Shown here piece after piece: positions 24,283-31,850 of a DNA stretch of 64,000 bases. The position numbers and the translations under genes are program-made. Source of the stretch: Martinezella tropici (GTDB lineage Bacteria; Pseudomonadota; Alphaproteobacteria; Rhizobiales; Rhizobiaceae); NCBI RefSeq assembly GCF_003287875.1, contig NZ_QMKK01000042.1:186001-250000 (forward strand), given 5' to 3'. A model generated the notes under the pieces. That model searched no databases. It was not told the DNA's origin and saw nothing but the letters and a program-made list of their open reading frames with translations. Position 1 is the first letter of the stretch, and the number at the start of each line of letters is the position of its first letter.

Positions 24283-25872
24283 TCAGGCGGCTTCGGTTCT
24301 GGCGAAGTTGAACGGCAGCAGGTCGACGATGTCTGCCCTTTCGTCCCGCTGGGGCAACTCAGTGAGCACGTGGCGCAGCCAGGCAAGCGGGTCGACGCCA
24401 CAGGCGCGGCAAGTGAGCATCAGACTGTAGATCACTGCGCTGGCCTTGGCTCCGTCGGCGGTGTCGCTGAACAGCCACGATTTTCTTCCGGTGGCAAAAA
24501 CTCTGATTTCGCGTTCCAGAATGTTGTTATCGATCGGCATCCTACCGTCGCTGGTATAGCGTGTCAGGTAATCCCATTGGTTCAGGGCGTAGGAGACGGC
24601 GTCGCCGAGCTTGGTATCCGGCACGACCTTCGGCGCGATGGCGTCGAGCCACGCCTTTAGGGCGTTCAGGACAGGCAAGCTGTGCTGTTGGCGGAAACGG
24701 CGAATGCAATCAGCCGTCGTCTCACCGGCATCTAGGGTTTTGTCTCTTGCCTGCTTTTCGATCCGGTATAGCTGCTCGAAGAACCGGAGCGCCTGTTCCG
24801 GCGGGCCGCCTCCATTCTTTCTGGTCTTGAGTGCCTCAACGAAACGCCGCCGGGAATGAGCCATGCATCCGACATGGGTGGCACCATGCAATGTGCGCCA
24901 GGCTGTGTAGCCATCGCTCACCAATATGCCGCGGTAGTCACCAAGAAAGGTCTGTGGGTGTATCTGGCCACGGCCCGGCTGATAATCGAGAAGCGCGATC
25001 GGCTCTTCACTGTCCTCGCCACTGCGGTATGCCCACATGTAAGATGTGCTGGTAGCTTCCTTGTTCGTTTCCTTCAAGACCTGAACCGTCGTCTCATCGC
25101 CATGTATGAGAGGCTGCGATCGCAGCCGCAGCTTCAGAGCGTCATAGATGCGATGCAGATGCTTCTCGCTCGAGCCGATTACCCAGTGAGCAAGAGCGCC
25201 ACGGCTGATCGGAACGCCGGCCCGCTCGAATGTCTGAGCCACGCGGTAGAGTGGGGTGCCATCGACGTATTTGTGGACGAGCGCGAAGGCTAGCGTCGAA
25301 GCGGTAGCGATGCTGCCCGGCAGGGGCTGCGTCGGCATCGGTGCGATCACGACGGGTGTGTTGATCCCGGTGCGGTCGCAATGGCGGCAGGCATATTTGA
25401 ACCGGACGTTCTGCAGAACCTTTGCCTTGACTTCGATATGAAGCTGCTCGGTAACGGCCTCGCCCATGCGATGCATTTGACTATCGCAGCACGGACAAGT
25501 TTTTTGATCGTCGGGAAGGTCATACTCGACACGCTCGCGTGGCAGGTCTTCCGGCAGAGGTCTGCGTCCCCGCTTTTTTCCCACGACGCTCGCGACCGCC
25601 GGCAGGCCCGTGTCCGGGAGATCGACAACGTCATCACCGTCGCCGCTGTCATCTTCGTCGGCAGCCTCTTCGGCTTCGTTGAAGAGGCGATCAACGTGCT
25701 TTTCGCTGCGGGGTGCAAAGCGATGCAGCTTTGCAAGCGCCAGCTCCTCCTCAAGCTTGACGACCCGCTGCGAGAGCGCTTCCTTCTCGGCTTTGAGCGC
25801 AGCGATTTCGGCAGCATTGGCTGCCAATTGCGCCATCAGTTCTGCAATGCTCGGTTCGCCGGTGCGAGTCAT
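24283..25872 (-). CDS. tnpC: IS66 family transposase TnpC
   Basis: A 529-residue transposase. Residues 10-55 form a coiled coil (AELMAQLAANAAEIAALKAE, with LAKLHRFAPRSEK, the leucine-zipper and zinc-finger-preceding signature of IS66). A zinc-binding motif CPCCDSQMHRMGE follows near residue 127. The DDE core has LIHGDETTVQVL (first Asp), VSDGYTAWRTL and CMAHSRRRFVEA (second), then MPIDNNILEREIRVFATGRKSW with the catalytic Glu. The length is normal and the frame is intact. It lies downstream of tnpB and is needed with tnpA and tnpB for transposition. Confidence 0.95.
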   Translation of the reverse strand: MTRTGEPSIAELMAQLAANAAEIAALKAEKEALSQRVVKLEEELALAKLHRFAPRSEKHVDRLFNEAEEAADEDDSGDGDDVVDLPDTGLPAVASVVGKKRGRRPLPEDLPRERVEYDLPDDQKTCPCCDSQMHRMGEAVTEQLHIEVKAKVLQNVRFKYACRHCDRTGINTPVVIAPMPTQPLPGSIATASTLAFALVHKYVDGTPLYRVAQTFERAGVPISRGALAHWVIGSSEKHLHRIYDALKLRLRSQPLIHGDETTVQVLKETNKEATSTSYMWAYRSGEDSEEPIALLDYQPGRGQIHPQTFLGDYRGILVSDGYTAWRTLHGATHVGCMAHSRRRFVEALKTRKNGGGPPEQALRFFEQLYRIEKQARDKTLDAGETTADCIRRFRQQHSLPVLNALKAWLDAIAPKVVPDTKLGDAVSYALNQWDYLTRYTSDGRMPIDNNILEREIRVFATGRKSWLFSDTADGAKASAVIYSLMLTCRACGVDPLAWLRHVLTELPQRDERADIVDLLPFNFARTEAA

Positions 25873-25925
25873 CAGATTCTTGAATCTGAACCGCCCCTTC
25901 GCGTCAACAGTTCAATTCGCCACCG

Positions 25926-26279
25926 TCAACCGGCGATCTGATATTGCCGCACCGGATGACGGATCATCGCATCGATATCAATGCCGTCGAGAATCCAGTG
26001 AAGCTGTTCTGTCGTCAGCACAACGACCGGCACTTCGCGGCGGGGCCATCTGAACTTGTCTTCGGTCAACCGCTTCAAGACCATCACAAAACCGGATCGG
26101 TCAAAGAACAATAGCTTCATCCGGTCACGACGGCGATTGCAAAAGGCAAAAACCGCAGGAGCAAAGGGATCCAGCGCCATCGTCTCCTGGACCAGGACAG
26201 CAAGGCTGTTGATGCCGGCCCGAAAGTCGATCGGCTCGCGATGCAGGTAAACCTTGAGATCAGCGCCAAGTCTGAACAT
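25926..26279 (-). CDS. tnpB: IS66 accessory protein TnpB (Orf2)
   Basis: A 117-residue protein with the nearly invariant IS66 Orf2 phrases: RLGADLKVYLHREPIDFRAG, INSLAVLVQETMALDPFAP, VFAFCNRRRDRMKLLFFDRS, then GFVMVLKRLTEDKFRWPRRE. Its exact biochemical role is not established; it is required for efficient IS66 transposition. The start codon overlaps the end of tnpA by 20 bp, which fits translational coupling. Confidence 0.95.
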   Translation of the reverse strand: MFRLGADLKVYLHREPIDFRAGINSLAVLVQETMALDPFAPAVFAFCNRRRDRMKLLFFDRSGFVMVLKRLTEDKFRWPRREVPVVVLTTEQLHWILDGIDIDAMIRHPVRQYQIAG

Positions 26280-26682
26280 GACCCGGCGCTCCGATGATTG
26301 CCGTCAATGCATCTACGTCACTGCATTCCAACGTCAGCTTCACCCCGTTCGGCAGTGACGCGCTCACCTTCGCTGGAGAGGGCAGCGGCCGGTTCCTCTC
26401 TGCTTTCCGAGGCAGCTCTTCAAACTCGTCGCTGGCCGCGGTGATTTGCACCGGAATAAAAGACGATGTCGAAGACGGCGGCGACGCAAGCGGCTGGGTG
26501 TGCTTGCGTATCCATTTCCAAACGAGGTTCGCGTTGACCCCGTGGTCGCGCGCGAGTTTCGATACCGATGCGCCAGGTTCAAGGCAGGCCATAATAAGGC
26601 GGTCTTTCGAACTTTGATCGAAACGGCGTCTCCCATTCCGACCGACCAGCCGCACGGCAAGTTTTTGACCTTCTTCCATCAT
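26260..26682 (-). CDS. tnpA: IS66 accessory protein TnpA (Orf1, helix-turn-helix)
   Basis: About 140 residues from ATG 26682, with AGGTGG upstream. It carries a transposase-8-like helix-turn-helix: GRNGRRRFDQSSKDRLIMAC, LEPGASVSKLARDHGVNANL, then VWKWIRKH. The C-terminal part is variable. A second ATG at 26679 follows directly. The IS1182-like element begins only 1-3 bases upstream of this start codon, so the original IS66 promoter is separated from tnpA by about 1.7 kb. The ribosome binding site used now would lie inside the IS1182 terminus. Confidence 0.9.
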   Translation of the reverse strand: MMEEGQKLAVRLVGRNGRRRFDQSSKDRLIMACLEPGASVSKLARDHGVNANLVWKWIRKHTQPLASPPSSTSSFIPVQITAASDEFEELPRKAERNRPLPSPAKVSASLPNGVKLTLECSDVDALTAIIGAPGHVQTWR

Positions 26683-26684
26683 TT

Positions 26685-28381
26685 GGTGTCCACCTATTTC
26701 AGACTGTGCCAAAACGCGATGGGATTCCAACGGCAAGCGAACCGTAGTATGTTGTTTACATGGCACATTTACCTGGCTCAGATCGCTCTCAGCTGCTGCT
26801 TCTCCCCGAAGCGGTCGATGATTATGTCGGATCGGACAATCCGGTTCGGCTGATAGAGGCTTTTGTCGATAGCATTGATCTTGTCGCCGCTGGGTTTTCC
26901 CGCGTAATGGCCAAAGAGACGGGCCGACCGGGATACGATCCAGCTGATCTGCTTAAACTTTATCTCTACGGATATTTAAATCGGGTACGTTCGAGTCGAA
27001 AGCTCGAGGCGGAAACCCGCCGTAATATAGAGGTGATCTGGCTGCTGCGCCATCTGAAGCCTGACTATCGGACAATCGCATCCTTTCGCCGCGTGAATTG
27101 CGCAGCCTTCAAGCAAATTTTCCGCGAGTTTGCCTTCGTCTGTCGCCGCCTCGATCTGTTCGGTAGGGAAATGCTTGCCGTGGATGGTACGCGCATTAAG
27201 GCGGTCAATAACAGGCATCGCAAGTTCACCCGCACGCAGCTGTTGGATCTGGTGCGTCGCGCCGACGAAAAACTCTCCGACTACGTCAAAGCGCTTGATG
27301 ACGGTGATGCTGACGAGGAGAAAGCGGCCAGCAGTATCAGCTCGAATGGTAGAAGCAGTGATACGGAGAAGAAAATTGCGGCGCTCAGGACGAAGCGACA
27401 GAGGTTCAGCAGTTTGCTTGCCGACCTGGACCGGACAGGCGAGGATCAGATATCGCTGACAGACCCTGATAGCAGGGCTATGCCGAATATGATGAAAGTT
27501 GGAGTTGGGTACAACGTTCAGCTGGCAGTTGACGTGAAGCATAAGCTGATTGCTGAGGAAGAAGTCAGCAACAATGTTCTCGATATCGGCTTGCTGGCGC
27601 CTACCGCTGAGTCGGCCATGCAGCTACTCGGTGTCGACCAGATCGAGGCAGTTGCCGATCGTGGCTACTACAAGATCGAAGACATAGAAGCTTGCGAAAA
27701 GGCTGGCATCACCGCCTATGTGCCGAGACCAATCCGTGGATCGACAATAGACGATGGGTTTTTCTCGAAGGGGAAATTCACATACCAGCCAGAGATAAAC
27801 GCTTATATCTGCCCAAACGGCGCTGTCATGTCTCCTCGGCGGAGTGGTAAAAAACGAGGCCTTGCAAGAACCTATTTTGCAAACCCTATCGGCTGCCAAT
27901 CATGTGCCATCAAAAGCAGATGCACGCCAGCTGCCTTTCGACAGATCATGCGCCTGGAGAATGAAGCTATTCTTGATCGCATGGCGGAGAGGCTGAGCCA
28001 ACGTCCAAATATTATGAGTCAACGAAGGGAAAGCGTCGAGCATCCGTTTGGGACTATTAAGCAATGGATGAACCAAGGCGCGTTCCTGATGCGTGGGCTG
28101 AACCACGTCCAAGGAGAATTTAGCCTAACCGCACTTGCCTATAACATCAAAAGGGCCATCACCCTCGTTGGTGTTCCGGAGCTGATCGGCACAATGAAGG
28201 CATAATTGGCAAATCTGCGCTCCGAGCGCCAGAAAAGTAGTAAAAGGGACTACATTTTGGCCGCATACCAAGCCATGGCGTGAATGCGAGAAACTTGCGA
28301 GAATTCCTCGTCGGCCCAAGACGAGTCCGCGTAACACCTGATCCTTCGACGTTTTAGGACGGTCTGATTTTGGTGGACACC
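26685..28381 (+). mobile_element. IS1182-family insertion sequence nested in IS66
   Basis: Imperfect inverted ends are seen: GGTGTCCACC then TTCAGAC at 26685-26703, and its counterpart GGTGTCCACC then ATCAGAC as the reverse of 28365-28381, both followed by AAAACG about 8 bases further in. They bracket one intact IS1182-type transposase gene and leave IS66 at its normal length when removed. The exact outer boundary is uncertain by a few bases and no clear duplication is proven (TCAT occurs at 26679-26682 and 28382-28385). Confidence 0.75.
26760..28205 (+). CDS. IS1182 family transposase
   Basis: A 481-residue transposase, normal length for the family. The N-terminal domain (DUF772-like) has LLLPEAVDDYVGSDNPVRLI, then YLYGYLNRVRSSRKLEAETR and LLRHLKPDYRTIASFRRVN. 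The DDE residues are expected in EMLAVDGTRIKAVNN (Asp), EAVADRGYYKIEDIEACEKA (Asp) and MSQRRESVEHPFGTIKQWMN (Glu). A Cys-rich patch CQSCAIKSRC is present near residue 381, as in other members. The frame is intact, so the element may still be active. It is transcribed against the IS66 genes. Confidence 0.95.
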   Translation: MAHLPGSDRSQLLLLPEAVDDYVGSDNPVRLIEAFVDSIDLVAAGFSRVMAKETGRPGYDPADLLKLYLYGYLNRVRSSRKLEAETRRNIEVIWLLRHLKPDYRTIASFRRVNCAAFKQIFREFAFVCRRLDLFGREMLAVDGTRIKAVNNRHRKFTRTQLLDLVRRADEKLSDYVKALDDGDADEEKAASSISSNGRSSDTEKKIAALRTKRQRFSSLLADLDRTGEDQISLTDPDSRAMPNMMKVGVGYNVQLAVDVKHKLIAEEEVSNNVLDIGLLAPTAESAMQLLGVDQIEAVADRGYYKIEDIEACEKAGITAYVPRPIRGSTIDDGFFSKGKFTYQPEINAYICPNGAVMSPRRSGKKRGLARTYFANPIGCQSCAIKSRCTPAAFRQIMRLENEAILDRMAERLSQRPNIMSQRRESVEHPFGTIKQWMNQGAFLMRGLNHVQGEFSLTALAYNIKRAITLVGVPELIGTMKA

Positions 28382-28410
28382 TCATGCCAAAGCTCACTCA
28401 ATTGCAGAAG

Positions 28411-28432
28411 GTGCGGCGAAAATCGCGCTTAC
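28411..28432 (-). repeat. IS66 right terminal inverted repeat
   Basis: The reverse complement starts GTAAGCGCGATTTTCGC and matches the left end with one mismatch in 22. Confidence 0.9.
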
Positions 28433-28440
28433 GAAGAATC
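28433..28440 (+). repeat. Target-site duplication of the IS66 element (right copy)
   Basis: GAAGAATC, identical to 24200-24207. Joining the two flanks restores a single copy between the IS630 remnant side and the response-regulator gene side. Confidence 0.9.
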
Positions 28441-28521
28441 CAGCCTGACTACCGGTCAAGGACGGGCAGCCGAAACCGTTTGGGGACTCTCCACATCCAT
28501 TTGAGTATCCAAGACCTCAAC

Positions 28522-28956
28522 TCACTGCACACTCTTGCTGGGATTGATCTGGAGAGTGTCTTCAGCAAGCACGAGGCTTGCTGGCGGCGATCTGTCCTCA
28601 TCACCAGCAATGACGGCGGATAGATATTCGAGAGCGTTGGAAATTCCGTTCATTGTGTAAGGCTTCTCGATAGCGCCAATTGCGCCCGCGAAGTCCGGCG
28701 GCAGCTTTTTGATATTGCCGCTAACGAAAACGTACGGGATGCTCCTTTCAGCCAGCGCTCGCCCAAAATCGATTCCCCTCGGACCGTCCTGCAACTGGAT
28801 GTCCACAAATGCAAATTCCGGTGGAGACGTTTCCAAAAGTTCCAGTGCTTGAGCGCCACTTGCCGCCTGTCCGACAACCGTATGACCGGCAGCCTCGATC
28901 TCCCATTGGAGCTCCATCGCAAGCAACATTTCGTCTTCAACGATCATGACTTTCAA
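28522..28956 (-). CDS. Single-domain response regulator
   Basis: About 144 residues, from a TTG start at 28956 that has AAGGAGA 8 bases upstream. It is a CheY-like receiver with KVMIVEDEMLLAMELQWEIE (acidic pocket), FAFVDIQLQDGPRGIDFG (phospho-Asp), VFVSGN (Thr/Ser position) and AIEKPYTMNGI (Lys). There is no output domain, only a short tail. It starts 14 bp after the stop of the LOV kinase and is probably its phosphorylation partner. Stand-alone receivers paired with HWE/HisKA_2 kinases are common in Rhizobiales. The IS66 element sits only about 90 bp beyond its stop. Confidence 0.9.
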   Translation of the reverse strand: MKVMIVEDEMLLAMELQWEIEAAGHTVVGQAASGAQALELLETSPPEFAFVDIQLQDGPRGIDFGRALAERSIPYVFVSGNIKKLPPDFAGAIGAIEKPYTMNGISNALEYLSAVIAGDEDRSPPASLVLAEDTLQINPSKSVQ

Positions 28957-28970
28957 GGCAGTATCTCCTT

Positions 28971-30077
28971 CTAGCTTTCGACCCGTAAAGTGAGGTCCAC
29001 GGTTGTGTGCCACCCCTCGCGCTTTCGATCTATCGTGGCACCAACTTGCAGCGCCGATCTGTCAAGAATCAGCCGGCCCAATTCTGAGCTCACCTCATCA
29101 GGAGACACGGGTTCTGATATATCCTCCACCCTAATAAGAAGGCGGTCGTTGAAACGCTTGACGACAACATGAATGTCGCCTCCGCTTTCCCTCATCCCAC
29201 GGCGGAGGGCATCACCGACCAACTCGTTCACGATAAGTGCAAGCGGCGACGCCTTCGCCGCTGGAACAGAAGCCGTCGAAATATCGAGCGTCAGTCGTAT
29301 ATCATCACGCTTTATAGCTCCGAGCAGATCCAAAACGAGCTCATACGCGAAATCAGCCAGATCAAAGCGAGTGACGTCGTTGGTTGTAAAAAGCCTACGC
29401 TGGACAGTGCTTATTGCTTCGATTCGGTTGAGCACGGACATCAAGGCATTTTGCTGGCCATGGTCCTTCGTCAACCTTAATTGCATCTTGACGATCGAAG
29501 CCATGGTCAGAAGATTGTTTCTGACACGATGATCAACTTCGTGAATCAACACGGTCTTTGCCGCAAGTGCTGCGCGCAAATCGTTTGTGCGATCCCTGAC
29601 CTCTTCTTCGGCCTGATGACGGGCTGATGCCAGATCCGCTTCCCTGCTTTTGATGTTCGTAAAGTCGAGTTGCGAAGCGAAGAAATAAATAATCCGACCT
29701 CGGCGGTCCCAAACGGGGCTGATGAACAATGCATTCCAAAACGAGCTGCCATCCTTCTTATAGTTCAAAATGTCGACGGAGACGCCGCGTCCGCCGGCAA
29801 GTGCATCGCGGACGGCAGCGACAGTCTCCCGACTCGTCCCTGGACCTTGCAAAATTCGACAATTGCGCCCGATCAATTCGTCGTTCGAATAGCCCGTTAA
29901 CCGTTCGAAGGCTCCGTTGCAAAAGATGATCGGATTGTCAGGTTGATTGGGGTCAGTAATAATCATCGGCATACGCGTTGCCTTGAATGCCGCGGCGAAA
30001 GGGTCTTCGCTCGAGTGGGCCGCTACAAGCCGTTCACCCGCTTGCCTCGCCTCTTGTTGATCCTGATCTCGGTCCAT
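28971..30077 (-). CDS. LOV-domain blue-light histidine kinase (HWE/HisKA_2 type)
   Basis: A 368-residue soluble kinase. Residues 25-145 are a PAS/LOV domain with IIFCNGAFERLTGYSNDELI followed by GRNCRILQGPGT. The Cys at position 73 is the residue that forms the flavin adduct in LOV photoreceptors, and the NYKKDGSSFWNALFISPVWD strand also fits. A coiled linker leads to the H-box VLIHEVDHRVRNNLLTMASI (His 183) of the HWE/HisKA_2 class, and LALIVNELVGDALRRGM is the N box. The G1 region reads EDISEPVSPDE instead of the usual DxGxG, so ATP binding should be tested. It is followed by a single-domain receiver. Flavin binding and light response follow from the motif and are not shown. Confidence 0.88.
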   Translation of the reverse strand: MDRDQDQQEARQAGERLVAAHSSEDPFAAAFKATRMPMIITDPNQPDNPIIFCNGAFERLTGYSNDELIGRNCRILQGPGTSRETVAAVRDALAGGRGVSVDILNYKKDGSSFWNALFISPVWDRRGRIIYFFASQLDFTNIKSREADLASARHQAEEEVRDRTNDLRAALAAKTVLIHEVDHRVRNNLLTMASIVKMQLRLTKDHGQQNALMSVLNRIEAISTVQRRLFTTNDVTRFDLADFAYELVLDLLGAIKRDDIRLTLDISTASVPAAKASPLALIVNELVGDALRRGMRESGGDIHVVVKRFNDRLLIRVEDISEPVSPDEVSSELGRLILDRSALQVGATIDRKREGWHTTVDLTLRVES

Positions 30078-30414
30078 AATACTCGATCCCTTGCTTAGAG
30101 GAGCGAAATTGGGGATAGCCGATTAATTTTAACAGGATTGGCCTTTCGAATGATCGAACAAATCCTCCGATACGTCACTTCGATATATGACTATCTCTAA
30201 GATTAATTCTTAGCTCCTATCTAAGACCAAGCTTACATCCGATTCTTTATTCTTTCAAAGCGTCCCTGTATTGACCTTTCGATCAGAATTATTCCGTCTC
30301 GACCCAAATACTATCGGCGCTGCCCTCCGTTGAACTCCATAACCGAAATGACTGGAACGAATTATTGTTCCGAACAAACGATTTGACGCCTCCTGAGCAC
30401 TCGGTCAAACACAA
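30078..30414. other. 337-bp AT-rich intergenic region with palindromes
   Basis: No gene is seen. It contains GGAAC-N8-GTTCC (30354-30371) overlapping the perfect palindrome TTGTTC-C-GAACAA (30365-30377). On the reverse strand, upstream of the LOV kinase, GATCA and GTT are 17 bp apart (30155 down to 30131), a weak match to the sigma promoters described for rpoE and tspO. It probably holds the LOV kinase promoter. Confidence 0.4.
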
Positions 30415-31065
30415 TCAGATGCCAGCGAAAGGCCCGAGCAACCTTCCAAGAAACCCCTTAAAGCGGACATGTCCTTCGATAGCGGCCAGGGATATGCACT
30501 CACCGTCGCTGCCGATCACTGGGCTATGATCCGTCTCATCATCACCCTCGACGAAGTCACCCGGCTCGTAACGATTATTGCCATCCAAAAACGATCCTTT
30601 CAGAACCTGCGTCACCTCAAGATCCGTATGCCCGTGCGCCGGCATGTGCTTATTCGCTTTTACCTTCAGCAGGATCACCTTCGCTTCTGGCGCATGAGGA
30701 ACGCGAATACGGCTAAGCCTGACTCCCGGCCCTACGGGACGCCAGGGACCAACTTCACAACCAGCTAATGGGCTCGGAAGAATGATGCCGTCGACGGAAG
30801 CCTGTGAGCGACGCGGCGCGATATGTCTGGGATTCCCGTCTTGACCCAAACGCGCAAGCGTTTGTTCAAGAGCCCGAGGAGAAAGCGCCTGTGGTTCCGT
30901 CCGGATCAGCATCTCCCCGCCAACGGCCTCGAATGTCGCTACACGCCTCTGACAGAAAGGGCAGCCACTCAAATGAGCGGCAACGACGAGTGAAGGACCG
31001 GCCGGCAACGTGCCTGCAGCAAAACGCAGGAGTGTCTGATCGCTGGGATGATGCTTGTTCGTCAT
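30415..31065 (-). CDS. chrR: ChrR-type anti-sigma factor (zinc site plus cupin)
   Basis: A 216-residue protein. The N-terminal anti-sigma part has HPSDQTLLRFAAGTL and AAHLSGCPFCQRRV, where His, Cys and Cys form the HxxxCxxC zinc site of ZAS anti-sigma factors. The C-terminal half is a cupin: HMPAHGHTDLEVTQVLKGSF, YEPGDFVEGDDETDHSPVIG. This is the ChrR architecture of the ECF11 group, where the cupin is needed for release of the sigma factor by singlet oxygen. The start overlaps the sigma gene stop by 4 bp, so the two are coupled. Confidence 0.93.
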   Translation of the reverse strand: MTNKHHPSDQTLLRFAAGTLPAGPSLVVAAHLSGCPFCQRRVATFEAVGGEMLIRTEPQALSPRALEQTLARLGQDGNPRHIAPRRSQASVDGIILPSPLAGCEVGPWRPVGPGVRLSRIRVPHAPEAKVILLKVKANKHMPAHGHTDLEVTQVLKGSFLDGNNRYEPGDFVEGDDETDHSPVIGSDGECISLAAIEGHVRFKGFLGRLLGPFAGI

Positions 31066-31640
31066 AATGTTTCTTCCAGCATATCCCTGAGTTTTCCAAG
31101 CGCACGCCTGATACGAGACTTCACAGTGCCGAGAGGCAGTTCCAATTCCCTGGCAATTTCAGAGTGAGGACAATCACGGAAAAAGGACAATCTGATGATC
31201 TCTTCCTGCTCGGAACTCAGCGCTTGAAGCGCGGCACGAACCTTTTCTTCATCCGCCCTGATAAACAAAATCTCCTCAGGCGTGGGTTCAGCGGCCTGCA
31301 TGACCTCAGTTCCGTCACCAGACGGCTGATTTGACGACTTTGATTTCCGCTGAAAATCAATCCGCAAGTTGCGGGCTATCGCGAAAATCCATGTCATCGC
31401 ACTGGCGCGCGCCGGATCGAAATAAGTGGCCTTGCGCCAGACCATAAGCATCGCCTCCTGGGCGATTTCTTCGGCAATTTCAGCCGTCGAGCCCGAGCGC
31501 ATCATGAACGCCTTGATCCTGGGCGCTGCAAAATTGAAGAGCTCGGCAAAGGCCTGACGATCCTGACGGGTTGCTATCGCCAGAACAAGTTGATTGACCG
31601 CTTCGCGCGTCAATGGATCGTGCTCGTGCAAAGTTGTCAC
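31062..31640 (-). CDS. rpoE: ECF sigma factor RpoE, ECF11 type
   Basis: About 192 residues from a GTG at 31640, chosen for AAAGGAGA 7 bases upstream and because the protein then has normal ECF length (an ATG at 31715 would add 25 residues without a good site). Region 2 is AFAELFNFAAPRIKAFMMRS to YFDPARASAMTWIFAIARNL; region 4 is LQALSSEQEEIIRLSFFRDC, then HSEIARELELPLGTVKSRIR. It directs RNA polymerase to its regulon when ChrR lets go. In Rhodobacter sphaeroides the same pair responds to singlet oxygen. A candidate self-recognised promoter lies at 31724-31749. Confidence 0.93.
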   Translation of the reverse strand: MTTLHEHDPLTREAVNQLVLAIATRQDRQAFAELFNFAAPRIKAFMMRSGSTAEIAEEIAQEAMLMVWRKATYFDPARASAMTWIFAIARNLRIDFQRKSKSSNQPSGDGTEVMQAAEPTPEEILFIRADEEKVRAALQALSSEQEEIIRLSFFRDCPHSEIARELELPLGTVKSRIRRALGKLRDMLEETL

Positions 31641-31723
31641 CGCCCGTCTCCTTTCGAAGGAGATGATGCTGTTCTGTTTGCCACGGCTATCGATAGGCGG
31701 TGCTGAAACATTCATGCGCTTTC

Positions 31724-31749
31724 TACGATGGGCAATGCCGCTTGGATCC
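31724..31749 (-). promoter_or_regulatory. Candidate ECF11 promoter of rpoE-chrR
   Basis: On the reverse strand GGATCC (31749-31744) is followed after 17 bp by GTA (31726-31724) in the context CGTA. This resembles the ECF11 pattern TGATCC with a downstream TA-containing -10. It lies about 85 bp upstream of the GTG start of rpoE and mirrors the site facing tspO. Autoregulation is known for this sigma family; its use here is inference. Confidence 0.55.
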
Positions 31750-31751
31750 CA

Positions 31752-31777
31752 TGATCCGATCCAGAAAAATCCACGTA
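31752..31777 (+). promoter_or_regulatory. Candidate ECF11 promoter of tspO
   Basis: TGATCC at 31752-31757 and GTA at 31775-31777 (context CGTATCA) are separated by 17 bp, 74 bp upstream of the tspO start. The -35 box matches the known TGATCC of RpoE in Rhodobacter. Together with the opposite-strand site it forms a back-to-back pair only 2 bp apart. Confidence 0.6.
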
Positions 31778-31850
31778 TCAGATTTGAAGAGCAGGAACAA
31801 AGGCTTCGGTTTGGCAAACGCCGTGCAGGAAGCGGGCGAGAAGAGAGATC

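Larger units (their letters stand above)
24208..28432 (-). mobile_element. Complete IS66-family element interrupted by an IS1182-family element
   Basis: The ends are 22-bp inverted repeats starting GTAAGCGCGATTTTCGC (24208-24229 and reverse of 28411-28432, one mismatch), flanked by the 8-bp duplication GAAGAATC. Inside, reading from the right end, are tnpA, tnpB and tnpC of the standard IS66 set. The total is 4225 bp; without the IS1182-like insert of about 1.7 kb it is about 2.5 kb, the normal size for IS66. The intact ends and duplication indicate a relatively recent insertion. Confidence 0.92.

Noticed and set aside
26679..28385. TCAT as a 4-bp target duplication of the IS1182-like element
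   Set aside because: TCAT occurs on both sides, but accepting it requires asymmetric ends (two extra T on the left), so it is not convincing.
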